A stretch of DNA of 64,000 nucleotides from Neoaquamicrobium microcysteis. Its GTDB lineage: Bacteria; Pseudomonadota; Alphaproteobacteria; Rhizobiales; Rhizobiaceae. The stretch is taken from assembly GCF_008180155.1 (NCBI RefSeq), contig NZ_VSZS01000061.1:124001-188000 (forward strand), in the 5' to 3' direction. The position numbers and the translations under genes were made by a program. Within the stretch, counting starts at the first letter, position 1. The number at the start of each line of letters is the position of its first letter. The notes under the pieces are model-generated. The model was given only the letters and a program-made list of their open reading frames with translations, searched no databases and had not been told where the DNA came from. Of this stretch, positions 8,140-17,313 are shown piece after piece.

Positions 8140-8412
8140 GTGAACAATCCCGTAGTCGTCAAGCTGACGCCGCTTCTGGTCGAACTGTTTCCCGGGTCGA
8201 TGAGGCGCGTCGAGATGCAGGCCGGAACCGTCGCCGAGATGGTCGCTGAACTCGACCGATTATGGCCCGGCATGGGCGACCGCATCTGCGATTCCCGCCC
8301 CGCGATCCGCAAGCACATGAACGTTTTCGTGGATGGGGAACGCGCGCGTCTCGACACGCAATTGAGGCCCGGCGCCGAGGTATTCGTCTTGACCGCCATC
8401 AGCGGCGGCTGA
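8140..8412 (+). CDS. MoaD/ThiS-family ubiquitin-like sulfur-carrier protein
   Basis: A 90-residue protein that starts with GTG at 8140, after GGCGGCGAGG and 10 bp behind the propeller gene. It has the beta-grasp pattern of MoaD/ThiS, with an N-terminal strand (VVVKLTPLLVELF), the turn RPGAEVFVLTAISGG and a C-terminal Gly-Gly. In known family members the terminal glycine is adenylated and thiocarboxylated. It is distinct from the canonical moaD at 13535-13786, which sits with moaE. No E1-like enzyme gene is adjacent, so activation would rely on MoeB or ThiF encoded elsewhere. The partner process is unknown; linkage to the propeller protein is the main clue. Confidence 0.8.
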   Translation: MNNPVVVKLTPLLVELFPGSMRRVEMQAGTVAEMVAELDRLWPGMGDRICDSRPAIRKHMNVFVDGERARLDTQLRPGAEVFVLTAISGG

Positions 8413-8434
8413 ACTCCAATCGAAAGGAACAGTT

Positions 8435-8857
8435 ATGGCCAACGACCTCGCGCCCTACATCCACTTCGACGGAAACTGCAGGGAGGCAATTGATTTTTAT
8501 GTTGAAACCCTCGGTGCGAGAGTGATCGATAGCATGACGTACGGCGACGCACCCGGCGGGCAGGCCCCGGAGGGTGAGTGTGACTGGATCATTTACGCCA
8601 GCCTTCTGATCGGCGACCGGCCGCTGATGATGTCAGACGCACCTGGCCAGTTTCAGGAGAGGCGGCAGGGCTTCAACATTTCCATCGGCCTGGAGAGCGT
8701 CGAGGAGATCGAACGCGTCTACGCAGCCTTTCGCGACGGCGGCGTCGTGCGGATGGAATTGCAGGAAACCTTTTTCGCCAAGCGCTTCGCGATGGTAACC
8801 GACAGGTTCGGCACGCCCTGGATGCTCACCTGCAACATGGGGCAGACCCCGACATAG
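8435..8857 (+). CDS. VOC family protein (PhnB/glyoxalase-like)
   Basis: A 140-residue protein of the vicinal-oxygen-chelate fold, closest in form to the PhnB/3-demethylubiquinone methyltransferase-like group. It opens with APYIHFDGNCREAIDFYVETLGA, keeps the MSDAP and GFNISIGLES segments, and ends with DRFGTPWMLTCN. These proteins are often small metalloenzymes or antibiotic-binding folds, and the substrate here cannot be deduced. It lies 22 bp after the MoaD/ThiS-like gene with an AAAGGAA ribosome site, so it is likely the third gene of the MarR-adjacent operon. Its stop abuts the stop of the convergent DinB gene with no gap. Confidence 0.88.
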   Translation: MANDLAPYIHFDGNCREAIDFYVETLGARVIDSMTYGDAPGGQAPEGECDWIIYASLLIGDRPLMMSDAPGQFQERRQGFNISIGLESVEEIERVYAAFRDGGVVRMELQETFFAKRFAMVTDRFGTPWMLTCNMGQTPT

Positions 8858-9370
8858 TCAGGCGAAGGCGCGGCCTTCTTCGGTGCGCTGGAAATAGATC
8901 AGGTCCAGCGTGAGACTTGGTTGCCCAAGAGCGGTCAGGATGGCGTGCGCCTGCCCGCGATGATGGGTCTGGTGGTTGAAGAAATGCGCCAGCGCGGGCG
9001 CGAGCCGCTGCGAAACCGTGCGCATGTCGGTGACGGTCAGGTAGGTGAAGCGGCCTGCAAGCTGTTCTTCGGTAAGCGATCCGACCCACTCGACGATGCG
9101 CTCGTCTTCCGACATGCGCGCGCCACGTAGACCGACGAGATCGGGATGCAGCGTCGTGTCGAGCGAGGCCGGCGCCGCACCTTCGCCGGTGAAGCGTTTC
9201 AGCCATATGCGGTCGGCGACGAGTATGTGGTTCAACGTCCCGATCAGCGAGCCGAAGAATGCGCCTGTATCGCGGTTGAGTTCTGCGTCGGACAGCCTCT
9301 CCGCCGCCTCGTAGACTTCTGTGTTGGCCCAACGGTTATAGGCCGCAAACATCTGGAAATGTTGGCGCAT
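8858..9370 (-). CDS. DinB family protein
   Basis: A 170-residue four-helix-bundle protein of the DinB/YfiT type. The expected metal-binding histidines are present: one in LNHILVADRIW (near residue 46) and the H-x3-H pair in FFNHQTHHRGQAH (near residues 130-136). DinB-family proteins are commonly induced by stress and include thiol S-transferases; the exact reaction is unknown. I place the start at the ATG at 9370 (MRQHFQMFAAYNRW), because the in-frame extension to 9412 is basic and lacks family similarity. It is convergent with the VOC gene and divergent from the glutathione transferase gene that begins 68 bp away. Confidence 0.88.
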   Translation of the reverse strand: MRQHFQMFAAYNRWANTEVYEAAERLSDAELNRDTGAFFGSLIGTLNHILVADRIWLKRFTGEGAAPASLDTTLHPDLVGLRGARMSEDERIVEWVGSLTEEQLAGRFTYLTVTDMRTVSQRLAPALAHFFNHQTHHRGQAHAILTALGQPSLTLDLIYFQRTEEGRAFA

Positions 9371-9437
9371 GGACTTTCTTTCCCGCCCGGCTCGGTCGAT
9401 CCTTCGGCACACCTACACAAGCGGGAGCCGCGCGCCA

Positions 9438-10130
9438 ATGACCATTTTGCTTTACGATCTTGTCGGCAGCGATCCCGCGCGCCCATTCAGCCCGCATTGC
9501 TGGAAGGCAGCCTTTGCCCTTGCGCACAAGGGGCTTGCATTCGAGAGCGTGCCGACGCCGTTCACTGCTGTGAAGGGCGTGGAAGGCGGCGTCTTTGGCA
9601 CAGTGCCAGTGATCCGCGACGGCGAGCGGGTCGTCGGCGACAGCTTTGCCATCGCGCTGTATCTGGAGGAAACCTACCCTGATCGCCCGTCGCTGTTTGC
9701 AGGAGAGGGCGGCAAGGCTGCCTCACGCTTCATCGAGCGCTGGTCGCAACTCACCGTTCACCCGTTCCTCGGCGCGGCCGCGCTCATGGACATCCACGAC
9801 CGGCTCGCACCCGAAGATCAGGCGCATTTTCGCACCACGCGGGAAGCGCGGTTCGGGCGGCCGATAGAAGACGTGCCTGCCGATCGCGACAGCCACCTGC
9901 AGGGCTTTCGCGCGAAGTTGGAGCCGCTGCGCTCGATGTTGACCTACCAACCCTTCATCGGCGGCGACCGGCCCCTCTTTGCCGACTACATCGTAGCGGG
10001 CGCGTTCCAGTGGTTGCGGGTGATCTCGCCCTACAAGGTGCTTGCGGATGACGACCCGGTCGGCGTGTGGTTCGAGCGCTGCCTCGACCTGCATGGCGGG
10101 CTTGGAAGGCGCGTTTCGGCCGCAGCCTGA
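9438..10130 (+). CDS. glutathione S-transferase family protein
   Basis: A 230-residue protein with an N-terminal thioredoxin-like domain (TILLYDLVGSDPARPFSPHCWKAAFALAHKG, with Ser and Cys near the glutathione site; GTVPVIRDG; GDSFAIALYLEE) and a C-terminal helical domain ending in an FADYIVAGAFQW segment. The D-S/SFAIALYL motif that binds the glutathione gamma-glutamyl group is intact. Start ATG at 9438 is chosen because MTILLYD aligns with the family start; an in-frame extension to 9369 has no support. It is probably monocistronic. The substrate cannot be read from sequence. Confidence 0.88.
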   Translation: MTILLYDLVGSDPARPFSPHCWKAAFALAHKGLAFESVPTPFTAVKGVEGGVFGTVPVIRDGERVVGDSFAIALYLEETYPDRPSLFAGEGGKAASRFIERWSQLTVHPFLGAAALMDIHDRLAPEDQAHFRTTREARFGRPIEDVPADRDSHLQGFRAKLEPLRSMLTYQPFIGGDRPLFADYIVAGAFQWLRVISPYKVLADDDPVGVWFERCLDLHGGLGRRVSAAA

Positions 10131-10214
10131 TCGCCGCGCTGCCCCTTCACATCGGCGGGACGGGCCTGTATAGACCCGCCACCTTTCCGATTTCACTGAC
10201 ATGAAGGACCGACA

Positions 10215-10637
10215 ATGGCGATCGAACGCACCTTTTCGATGATCAAGCCCGACGCGACCCGCCGCAACCTCACCGGCGCAATCACCAAGATGCTCGAGGA
10301 TGCCGGCCTGCGCGTCGTCGCATCCCGTCGCGTGTGGATGAGCCGCCGCGATGCCGAGGGCTTCTACGCCGTGCACAAGGAGCGGCCGTTCTTCGACGAG
10401 CTGTGCGAGTTCATGTCCTCCGGCCCGACGGTCGTGCAGGTTCTCGAAGGCGACAACGCTATTGCCAAGAACCGCGAAGTGATGGGCGCTACCAACCCGG
10501 CCAATGCCGACGAGGGCACGATCCGCAAGGTTCACGCGCTGTCGATCGGCGAAAACTCGGTGCACGGTTCCGACGCTCCGGAAACGGCCGCTCAGGAGAT
10601 CCGGTACTGGTTCTCCGACACCGAGATTGTCGGCTGA
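10215..10637 (+). CDS. ndk: nucleoside diphosphate kinase
   Basis: A 140-residue enzyme that balances NTP and dNTP pools by phosphate transfer from ATP through a phosphohistidine. All key motifs are present: [17 protein letters not shown] at the start, the [13 protein letters not shown] loop, and the active-site histidine in [10 protein letters not shown] (about His117). The length is exactly that of the bacterial family. The upstream gap (10131-10214) provides space for its own promoter, and a perfect hairpin terminator follows at 10681. It is convergent with the GGDEF-EAL gene. Confidence 0.98.
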   Translation: MAIERTFSMIKPDATRRNLTGAITKMLEDAGLRVVASRRVWMSRRDAEGFYAVHKERPFFDELCEFMSSGPTVVQVLEGDNAIAKNREVMGATNPANADEGTIRKVHALSIGENSVHGSDAPETAAQEIRYWFSDTEIVG

Positions 10638-10680
10638 ATCTGTTTGCAGGCTTTTGCCGGCAATACATTGGAATTTATGG

Positions 10681-10710
10681 AAAAGCCGCGGACATCTCCG
10701 CGGCTTTTTT
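10681..10710. terminator. rho-independent terminator after ndk (bidirectional)
   Basis: A perfect 12-bp stem, AAAAGCCGCGGA, with loop CATC and TCCGCGGCTTTT, is followed by further T residues. The A-run on the left arm lets it work on the opposite strand as well, which suits its place between convergent ndk and the GGDEF-EAL gene. Confidence 0.92.
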
Positions 10711-12959
10711 CATGCGCTCTGCCGGATTTGCGGCAAGTCGCCCAGAAGGTCTCCCATCTGCCGACGTTCCACGAACTCCACGAAGCAATCCCCTGTGAGC
10801 GCGGGGCTATAGAGATAGCCCTGGAAGAAGTCGCAGCCGAACGCCCGCAGGAACGCTTCTTGCCGCACGTTTTCGACATGCTCTGCCACCGCAGTCAGGT
10901 TCAGGGTGCGGGCGGTACCGAGTATGGACTTCACCAGCGCCCGGTCGCTCTCACCGGTTTCGATGTCGGCGATGAAGCTGCCGTCGATCTTCAACTCGTC
11001 GAAGGGCAGGCGCTTGAGATGCGCAAGTGACGAATAGCCGGAGCCGAAATCGTCAAGCGACAGCCGCACGCCGAGCTGCTTCAGCTCGTTCATGCGCCGC
11101 GCTATGAGCTTGCGGTCCTTGGCCATGACGCTTTCGGTCAATTCCAGCGTCAGCAGACGCGCGTCGATGCCGTGATGGCTGATGAGCGCGGTGAGGTTGG
11201 GAACGAAGTCCTCGCAAGAGAACGACTGGACGTTGATGTTGAGCGCCAGCCTCAGCCTCGACGTTGCGTTCAGGTTTTGCCAGCGCGCCAGCTCGGCGAC
11301 GCCCTTGGCCAGAACCACATTGCCGAATTCGCGGATGAGCCCGAACTGCTCTGTCAGCGGCACGAACCGCTCGGGAAGCAGCGTGCCGTGCTCGGGATGA
11401 TGCCAGCGACAAAGCGCCTCCGCCCCGACGATGCGGCCGTTGTCGTCCATCTGCGGCTGGAAATACAGTTCCAGCGTATCGTTCGAGAGGGCGGCCTTGA
11501 AATCGTTGAGCAGCCGGTAGCGCTCCGATTCCGTGCTCATCGACAGGTGGTCGTACAGGGCCATGCCGTTGCGTCCGGCGGCCTTGGCCTGATACATGGC
11601 GATATCGGCCTGCTTGAGGATTTCTTCCGGGCGTCCATCCTTCCCGTCGAATACGACCACGCCGAGACTCGCCGACGAACGGTGGCTGAACGAGCCGACC
11701 TCGAAATCGTCACGCATCGCCGACAGCACCTTGTTCGCGGTCATGATGGCGACCCGTGAGGCGTGCGCGGCGTCCTCGCTCACCCCTTCGAGGATGATGA
11801 CGAACTCGTCTCCGCCGATACGCGCCACAGTGTCTTCGGCGCGCACGCAGTTCTTCAGCCTTTTGGCCACCTGGACGAGATAGTCGTCGCCCACATCGTG
11901 GCCGTGCGTGTCGTTCAGCGTCTTGAAATTGTCGAGGTCGATGAAGATCAGCGTGCCGCAGCCGGTACGCTCGCGGCATCGCTGGACAGCCTTGCCCATG
12001 CGGTCCATGAACATGCGCCGGTTCGGCAGGCCCGTCAGAGGGTCGAAAAAGGCGAGCTTCTCGATCTCCATTTCGTTCTTCTTGCGAACCGAAATATCGT
12101 TGACGTAGCCGTGCCACATGACGGCGCCGTCGATTGCTTCCGGCTTGGCGCTCAGGCGCAGCCATTTGGCCTTGCCGAGGCTGTCCACCGCGCGAAACTC
12201 TATGTCGAGCGGCTCCATGGTCTCGTGCGAGGTGCGCAGGACGCTGGCGAACGTGGGACGGTCGATCTCCTCGATCATGTCGAGGAAGCGGCGCGGACGC
12301 CCCAGCTCTTCATCGTCAAGCAGGCCGAATATGGTTCGGAACCCGCGGCTGGCGTAGGGAATCGAGTAGGAACCGGCCGAACTGCGAACGAACTGGAACA
12401 GCCCGCCTGGCACCTGGCTGGAGAGCTTGCTGAGAAGCTCCTCCGCCTTCAGCCGGTCCATCATCTCGGTGATCTCGCGGACCGAGCCTTCGTAGTAGAC
12501 CGGATTGCCGGTCTTCTTGTCATAGACGAGCCGTGCGGATTCGGTGATCCAGATGCGTTCGCGCGTCTTGTGGCGGTAGATTTCGGACACGAAGTTTTCA
12601 ACGAAACCGTCGCGCCGCAATATCGCGCGAAACTCGTCGCGTCGGCCAGGCTCGACATACCACTCCTTGCCGATGTCGCTCACGCAGCCCAGCATCTGCT
12701 GCTCGCTGTCGTAACCGTTCAGCCTCACGAGCGCCTTGTTCGCGCTGAGTTGGTGCCCGTCCAGAGATGAGCGGTAGATGCCTTCGGAGAGGTTCTCTAT
12801 GAGATCGCGCTGGTGGGCCTGCTCTTCGCGACTGTTCCTGTAGAGACGCCGGTTGCGCAGCATCCACTGCACCAGAAGCGCCGACAGGATGATATTGGCG
12901 ATCGCCAGCCATTCGCTGCTGGTCCCAGCGTCCGCCAACGTAGCGAAGAATGATTGCAT
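10710..12959 (-). CDS. membrane PAS-GGDEF-EAL cyclic-di-GMP turnover protein
   Basis: A 749-residue signalling protein. One transmembrane helix lies near residues 18-36 (LAIANIILSALLVQWML). Two PAS-like regions follow (about 48-170 and 175-290). A GGDEF domain carries an intact GGDEF at 382-386 and an RAED inhibitory site just before it. The EAL domain begins near residue 500, with EAL at 514-516 (GAEALCRWHHPE), NINVQSF, ELTES and DDFGSGYSSL. Both catalytic domains look competent, so it may synthesise and degrade cyclic-di-GMP, with PAS input choosing the direction. It is a single gene ending in the terminator shared with ndk. Confidence 0.93.
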   Translation of the reverse strand: MQSFFATLADAGTSSEWLAIANIILSALLVQWMLRNRRLYRNSREEQAHQRDLIENLSEGIYRSSLDGHQLSANKALVRLNGYDSEQQMLGCVSDIGKEWYVEPGRRDEFRAILRRDGFVENFVSEIYRHKTRERIWITESARLVYDKKTGNPVYYEGSVREITEMMDRLKAEELLSKLSSQVPGGLFQFVRSSAGSYSIPYASRGFRTIFGLLDDEELGRPRRFLDMIEEIDRPTFASVLRTSHETMEPLDIEFRAVDSLGKAKWLRLSAKPEAIDGAVMWHGYVNDISVRKKNEMEIEKLAFFDPLTGLPNRRMFMDRMGKAVQRCRERTGCGTLIFIDLDNFKTLNDTHGHDVGDDYLVQVAKRLKNCVRAEDTVARIGGDEFVIILEGVSEDAAHASRVAIMTANKVLSAMRDDFEVGSFSHRSSASLGVVVFDGKDGRPEEILKQADIAMYQAKAAGRNGMALYDHLSMSTESERYRLLNDFKAALSNDTLELYFQPQMDDNGRIVGAEALCRWHHPEHGTLLPERFVPLTEQFGLIREFGNVVLAKGVAELARWQNLNATSRLRLALNINVQSFSCEDFVPNLTALISHHGIDARLLTLELTESVMAKDRKLIARRMNELKQLGVRLSLDDFGSGYSSLAHLKRLPFDELKIDGSFIADIETGESDRALVKSILGTARTLNLTAVAEHVENVRQEAFLRAFGCDFFQGYLYSPALTGDCFVEFVERRQMGDLLGDLPQIRQSA

Positions 12960-13045
12960 TTATGCCCGCCAATTACTTGCCCATGGGGAAGATAGACGGG
13001 TGGGGTTGCGAATACTCTAATAAAGCTGGAAGTCGCGTCGCATGT

Positions 13046-13528
13046 TTAACGCTGCGTAAAATCGCTCCAGCGATGGCTCGATTTTTCGTCGGCTTCGGTT
13101 GCCTCGACCCAGTTTCCGGCTGTGCCGTCGGCGCCGTGCTCGCGCTTCCAGAATGGCGCGCGCGTCTTGAGAAAGTCCATCAGGAAGGAGGCTGCCTCGA
13201 ATGCCGCCTGCCGGTGCGATGACGCCGCGATCACCAGTACGATGTTGTCGCCCGGCAAAATCCGGCCATAGCGGTGGATCGCCGTAAGCCCCTTCAGCGG
13301 CCAGCGGGCGACGGCCTCATTTGCGATGCGTGTGATCTCGGCTTCCGCCATGCCCGGATAATGCTCGAGCTCCAGCGCCGAAAGCCTTCCGTCTTCGTCC
13401 CGGCAAAGACCGGCGAAGGTGACGACTGCGCCGACATCGGATCGCCCGTCGGTCAGCCGTGACACCTCGGCCGCGAGATCGAAATCTTCAGCCTGGATGC
13501 GCACATCGGGCACGATCGCGCCGCCCAT
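13046..13528 (-). CDS. moaE: molybdopterin synthase catalytic subunit
   Basis: A 160-residue MoaE, the large subunit that inserts dithiolene sulfur into precursor Z. The motifs GAVVTFAGLCRDEDG, LELEHYPGMAEAEI, IHRYGRILPGDNIVLV, SSHRQAAFEA and the catalytic lysine region DFLKTRAPFWKRE are present. It lies 6 bp after moaD and ends the SDR-uvrC-pgsA-moaD-moaE run. The GGDEF-EAL gene follows on the same strand after 86 bp with nothing recognisable between. The molybdopterin oxidoreductase at 21142 is a possible user of the cofactor. Confidence 0.96.
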   Translation of the reverse strand: MGGAIVPDVRIQAEDFDLAAEVSRLTDGRSDVGAVVTFAGLCRDEDGRLSALELEHYPGMAEAEITRIANEAVARWPLKGLTAIHRYGRILPGDNIVLVIAASSHRQAAFEAASFLMDFLKTRAPFWKREHGADGTAGNWVEATEADEKSSHRWSDFTQR

Positions 13529-13534
13529 GGCCGT

Positions 13535-13786
13535 TCAGCCGCCGGTCATCGGCGGAAACAGCGCGATTTCGCGAGCGCCGGCCACTGGCTCGCGATGGTC
13601 GACGTGCGTCTGGTTGATCGCGACGCGGATCGCCTCGGGATGGCGCAGCGCCTCGCTGTAGCCATCGTCACGCGCGCGCAGCCAGACGAGAAGATCGCGT
13701 ACCGACACGACGCCCTCGGGCAGGTCGATGTCTTCTTCCGCCTTGCCGATACGCTCGCGTACCCATGCGAAATATTTCAGTTTCAC
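13535..13786 (-). CDS. moaD: molybdopterin synthase sulfur-carrier subunit
   Basis: An 83-residue beta-grasp protein ending in Gly-Gly (FPPMTGG), the small subunit of molybdopterin synthase whose C-terminal thiocarboxylate donates sulfur. It opens with KLKYFAWVRERIGKAEE, as is typical for MoaD. The start is GTG at 13786, supported by GGAGG six bases upstream. It lies directly before moaE and 12 bp after pgsA. It is one of two MoaD/ThiS-like proteins in the window; this is the canonical one. Confidence 0.95.
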   Translation of the reverse strand: MKLKYFAWVRERIGKAEEDIDLPEGVVSVRDLLVWLRARDDGYSEALRHPEAIRVAINQTHVDHREPVAGAREIALFPPMTGG

Positions 13787-13798
13787 CCCACGCCTCCG

Positions 13799-14383
13799 TT
13801 ATTCGTCGATGACGTGCTTGAGCCCCGCGCGGAAATAGTCGTAGCCGGTGTAGAGCGTGACGATGGCGGAGACCCACAGCAGCGCCCGGCCAAGCTCGGT
13901 AGTATAGGGCAGTATTGCGTCGCCCGCAGGGCCGGCTAGCAGGAAGCCGATGGAAATGAGCTGCAGGGTCGTTTTCCACTTCGCAAGCTGCGTGACCGGC
14001 ACCGACACCTTCAGCGCGGCTAGATATTCGCGAAGGCCGGATACGAGGATTTCGCGGCACAGGATGATGATCGCCGCCCACAGCGACCATTTGTCGATGG
14101 TCCGGTCATAGGCAAGCAGCAACAGCACGGCTGAAACGAGCAGCTTGTCGGCAATGGGATCGAGCATCTTGCCGATATTGGAGGTCTGCTTCCACCGTCG
14201 CGCGATATAGCCGTCGAAATAGTCGGTGATGCTGGCGATGATGAAAATCCAGAATGCCGCCCAGCGCCACCAGTCCGTCGGACGGATGCGTCCTTCGAGA
14301 TAGAAACAAAGCACGATAAGCGGCACCGCGAGGATGCGCGCATAGGTCAGCATGTTCGGCAGGTTGAAGGCGCGTCTGGGCAT
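13799..14383 (-). CDS. pgsA: CDP-diacylglycerol--glycerol-3-phosphate 3-phosphatidyltransferase
   Basis: A 194-residue inner-membrane enzyme that makes phosphatidylglycerol phosphate. The CDP-alcohol phosphatidyltransferase motif D-G-x2-A-R-x8-G-x3-D-x3-D is intact (DGYIARR...GKMLDPIADKL). Four or more hydrophobic segments are visible. The ATG at 14383 gives MPRRAFNLPNMLTYARI, the usual family beginning; a GTG nine bases earlier is possible. It lies between uvrC (96 bp gap) and moaD in a same-strand run; uvrC-pgsA-moaD-moaE is a familiar rhizobial order. A second, more divergent enzyme of the same superfamily is encoded at 25835. Confidence 0.94.
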   Translation of the reverse strand: MPRRAFNLPNMLTYARILAVPLIVLCFYLEGRIRPTDWWRWAAFWIFIIASITDYFDGYIARRWKQTSNIGKMLDPIADKLLVSAVLLLLAYDRTIDKWSLWAAIIILCREILVSGLREYLAALKVSVPVTQLAKWKTTLQLISIGFLLAGPAGDAILPYTTELGRALLWVSAIVTLYTGYDYFRAGLKHVIDE

Positions 14384-14479
14384 GGCTTCCACGGGTGATT
14401 CCAGGGGCTAGTAATCCAGCAGGCGTCGCCTCCGGTCAACCTCGCATTGCGCCGCAGCATGTCGCTTGCCGGATCGTAC

Positions 14480-16549
14480 TCAGCCGTTCTCGTGAAAATG
14501 GCCGTAAATCAGCCGCGCGACGCGTTCCGAGATGCCGTCGACCGCCATCAGGTCCTCTACGCCGGCGCGGCTTACCGCCTTGGCGGTACCGAAATGATGC
14601 AGCAGCGCCCGCTTGCGCCCCGGGCCGATGCCGGCGATCTCGTCGAGCGGATTCCTGACCATCTCCTTCTTGCGTCGGGCGCGGTGCGAGCCGATGGCGA
14701 AGCGGTGCGCCTCGTCGCGCAGCCTCTGCACGAAATAGAGCACGGGATCGCGCACCGGCAGCGAGAAGGGCTCTCGGCCGGAAACGAAGAACCGTTCGCG
14801 GCCGGCGTCCCGGTCGACACCCTTGGCCACGCCGATCGCCGCGACGCGATCAGTGATGCCGAGATCACCGAGGATCTTGCGCACGGCGCTCATCTGTCCT
14901 TGCCCGCCGTCGATCAGGATCAGGTCGGGCCATGCGGGCAGGGCGTCGTTGCCGATGTCGTCGTCCGTCTGCGTGTCGACTTCCGGCTCGACCTCGCCGT
15001 GCTCCTTCAACAGCCGCGAGAACCGTCTTTCCATGACCTCCCGCATCATGCCGAAATCGTCGCCGGGCGTGATGTCGGTCGAGCGTATGTTGAACTTGCG
15101 ATACTGGTTCTTCGCAAACCCCTCCGGCCCTGCCACGATCATCGCACCGACCGCGTTGGTGCCCATGATGTGCGAGTTGTCGTAAACTTCGATGCGGCGC
15201 GGCGTTTTCTCCAGGCCGAATGTGTCGGCCAGCCCGGCCAGAAGCCGCGCCTGCGAGGACGTTTCGGCCAGCCTGCGGCCCAATGCCTCGCGCGCGTTCT
15301 GCAGGGCATGGTCGGTGAGGTCCTTCTTCTCGCCGCGCTGCGGAACCGAAACCGTCACCTTGTGCCCCGCGCGGGTTGCCAGCGCCTCGGCCAGCAACGC
15401 CTGCTCCTCCACCTGATGTGACAGCAGCACCGTGCGAGGGCAGGGCTTGTCGTCGTAGAACTGCGCGAGAAACGCGCCCAGCACCTCGGCCGGCTCCAGC
15501 GATGGATCGGCCTTGGGGAAATAGGCGCGGTTGCCCCAATTCTGCCCGGTGCGAAAGAAGAAGACTTCGATGCAGCTCTGTCCGCCTTCCTGATGGATGG
15601 CGAATACGTCCGCCTCGTCGACGGATTGCGGGTTGATGCCCTGATGGCTCTGGACATGCGACAGCGCGGTAAGGCGGTCGCGATAGATGGCTGCCCGCTC
15701 GAAATCGAGCGCTTCGGAGGCCTCCTGCATGGCGGAGGAGATTTCAGCCTTCACCTTGCTGGACCGGCCGGAGAGGAAAGCTTTCGCCTCGCGTACCAGT
15801 TCCGCATAGCCCTCCTCGTCGATCTCGCGGGTACACGGAGCCGAGCATCGCTTGATCTGAAAGAGCAGGCACGGGCGCGTGCGGTTCTCGAAGACCGAAT
15901 CCGTGCACGAGCGCAGCAGGAAGGCGCGCTGAAGCGCGTTGATGGTTCTGTCCACGGCGCCGGCCGATGCGAACGGGCCGAAATAGTCGCCCCCGCGCGA
16001 GCGTGCGCCGCGATGCTTGAAAATGCCGGGCGAAGGGTGATCGGTAATCAGGATGTAGGGGAACGACTTGTCGTCGCGCAGCAGCACGTTGAAGCGCGGT
16101 CGCAGTCGCTTGATGAGGTTGGCTTCCAGCAGAAGCGCCTCGATCTCCGTGCGGGTGACGACGAATTCCATCGACGCCGTTTCGCGCACCATACGGCCGA
16201 TGCGATTGGTGTGGCCGCGGCCCTGAGCGTAGTTTGTGACCCGCTTCTTCAGGCTGCGCGCCTTGCCGACATAAAGCACGTCGCCCGCCGCATTCATCAT
16301 CCGGTAGACGCCCGGCGCGTTTGGCAGGCGCTTCACCAGTCCCTGAATCACCTCTATGCCGGCCTTGCCCACTCCGTCATCGGCGTCCAGATGGTCCCAT
16401 TCGATGCCGGGAGTGGCAACCGATGTCGTCGCCGGCTCGGCTGTTTCAGCGCCTTCCTCGTCTTCGGCGTCCTCGTCCGGAAGCAGGCCGGCGATGTCGT
16501 CGCTCGCTTTGGCGTGGCGGGGGTCGTGTGTGGGGATGGGCGGCTTCAT
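14480..16549 (-). CDS. uvrC: excinuclease ABC subunit C
   Basis: A 689-residue nuclease that makes both incisions in nucleotide excision repair. After an acidic N-terminal extension of about 70 residues comes the GIY-YIG domain ([18 protein letters not shown]), four clustered cysteines ([20 protein letters not shown]), the UVR segment for UvrB contact, the RNase H-like endonuclease region ([29 protein letters not shown]) and C-terminal helix-hairpin-helix motifs. The length and order are normal. Its ATG overlaps the stop of the upstream SDR gene by four bases. Confidence 0.97.
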   Translation of the reverse strand: MKPPIPTHDPRHAKASDDIAGLLPDEDAEDEEGAETAEPATTSVATPGIEWDHLDADDGVGKAGIEVIQGLVKRLPNAPGVYRMMNAAGDVLYVGKARSLKKRVTNYAQGRGHTNRIGRMVRETASMEFVVTRTEIEALLLEANLIKRLRPRFNVLLRDDKSFPYILITDHPSPGIFKHRGARSRGGDYFGPFASAGAVDRTINALQRAFLLRSCTDSVFENRTRPCLLFQIKRCSAPCTREIDEEGYAELVREAKAFLSGRSSKVKAEISSAMQEASEALDFERAAIYRDRLTALSHVQSHQGINPQSVDEADVFAIHQEGGQSCIEVFFFRTGQNWGNRAYFPKADPSLEPAEVLGAFLAQFYDDKPCPRTVLLSHQVEEQALLAEALATRAGHKVTVSVPQRGEKKDLTDHALQNAREALGRRLAETSSQARLLAGLADTFGLEKTPRRIEVYDNSHIMGTNAVGAMIVAGPEGFAKNQYRKFNIRSTDITPGDDFGMMREVMERRFSRLLKEHGEVEPEVDTQTDDDIGNDALPAWPDLILIDGGQGQMSAVRKILGDLGITDRVAAIGVAKGVDRDAGRERFFVSGREPFSLPVRDPVLYFVQRLRDEAHRFAIGSHRARRKKEMVRNPLDEIAGIGPGRKRALLHHFGTAKAVSRAGVEDLMAVDGISERVARLIYGHFHENG

Positions 16550-17313
16550 TCAGCGACCCCATACACGTCGGGGGTTTTCCACGCGAGATGCTGCCCGCCG
16601 TCGAGCGCGATCATCTGGCCGGTAACCGACCGGGCTTCCCAGAGATAGCGAATCGTCGCGCCGAACTCGGCAAGTTCCGGGCCGCGCCTGAGAAGCAGGG
16701 CATCTTGCTGCTGGCGGAAGTCGCCCTCGTCCTGCCGGTCATTTTGCAGGGTCGGGCCGGGGCCGATCGCATTGACCCGCAGGCGGGGGCCGAAACTCTG
16801 CGCCATGGTCTGGGTCGCGGTCCACAGCGCCGATTTGGACAGCGTATAGGAAAAGAAACGCGGAGTGAGCCGCCACACCCGCTGGTCTATGATGTTGACC
16901 GCGAGACCGGCCGCACCTTCGGGCAGGGCGGAGGCCATCCGGCCCGTCAGGGCGACCGGCGCCCTCAGGTGGACATCGAAATGCCTGTCCCAGACATCCC
17001 AATCCGGCTCGGCCGCCGCGTCGTCCTCGAACACCGAGGCGTTGTTGACGAGCAGCCGCACAGGGCCGAGTGCTCCCTGCGCCTCGGGTATGATGGATTG
17101 AACCGCTTCCATGTCGGATAGATCGGCCTGCACCACGGCCGCGCTGCCGCCGGCCTCGCGAATTTCCGCCGCAAGCCGATCGGCCGCTTCGCGCGACGCA
17201 TTGCAGTGGATCGCGACGGCGAATCCGTGGGACGCCAGGTCGCGGACGATCGCCTGCCCGACGCGTCTTGCGCCGCCGGTAACAAGAGCGACTGTCTGCT
17301 GATCCATTGACAT
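16546..17313 (-). CDS. SDR oxidoreductase, pteridine-reductase-like
   Basis: A 255-residue short-chain dehydrogenase. The cofactor motif is TGGARRVGQ (about residues 12-20), i.e. T-G-x3-R-x-G, the variant found in pteridine reductases and FolM rather than the usual TGxxxGxG. The LLVNNAS motif and the catalytic Y-x3-K (SYTLSKSA) are present, and the protein ends [17 protein letters not shown] place the start at the ATG at 17313, after TTGAGGA; the open frame extends to 17475 but that stretch lacks SDR similarity. It is translationally coupled to uvrC. A role in folate or pterin reduction is inferred, and fits loosely with moaD/moaE in the same run. Confidence 0.85.
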   Translation of the reverse strand: MSMDQQTVALVTGGARRVGQAIVRDLASHGFAVAIHCNASREAADRLAAEIREAGGSAAVVQADLSDMEAVQSIIPEAQGALGPVRLLVNNASVFEDDAAAEPDWDVWDRHFDVHLRAPVALTGRMASALPEGAAGLAVNIIDQRVWRLTPRFFSYTLSKSALWTATQTMAQSFGPRLRVNAIGPGPTLQNDRQDEGDFRQQQDALLLRRGPELAEFGATIRYLWEARSVTGQMIALDGGQHLAWKTPDVYGVAE

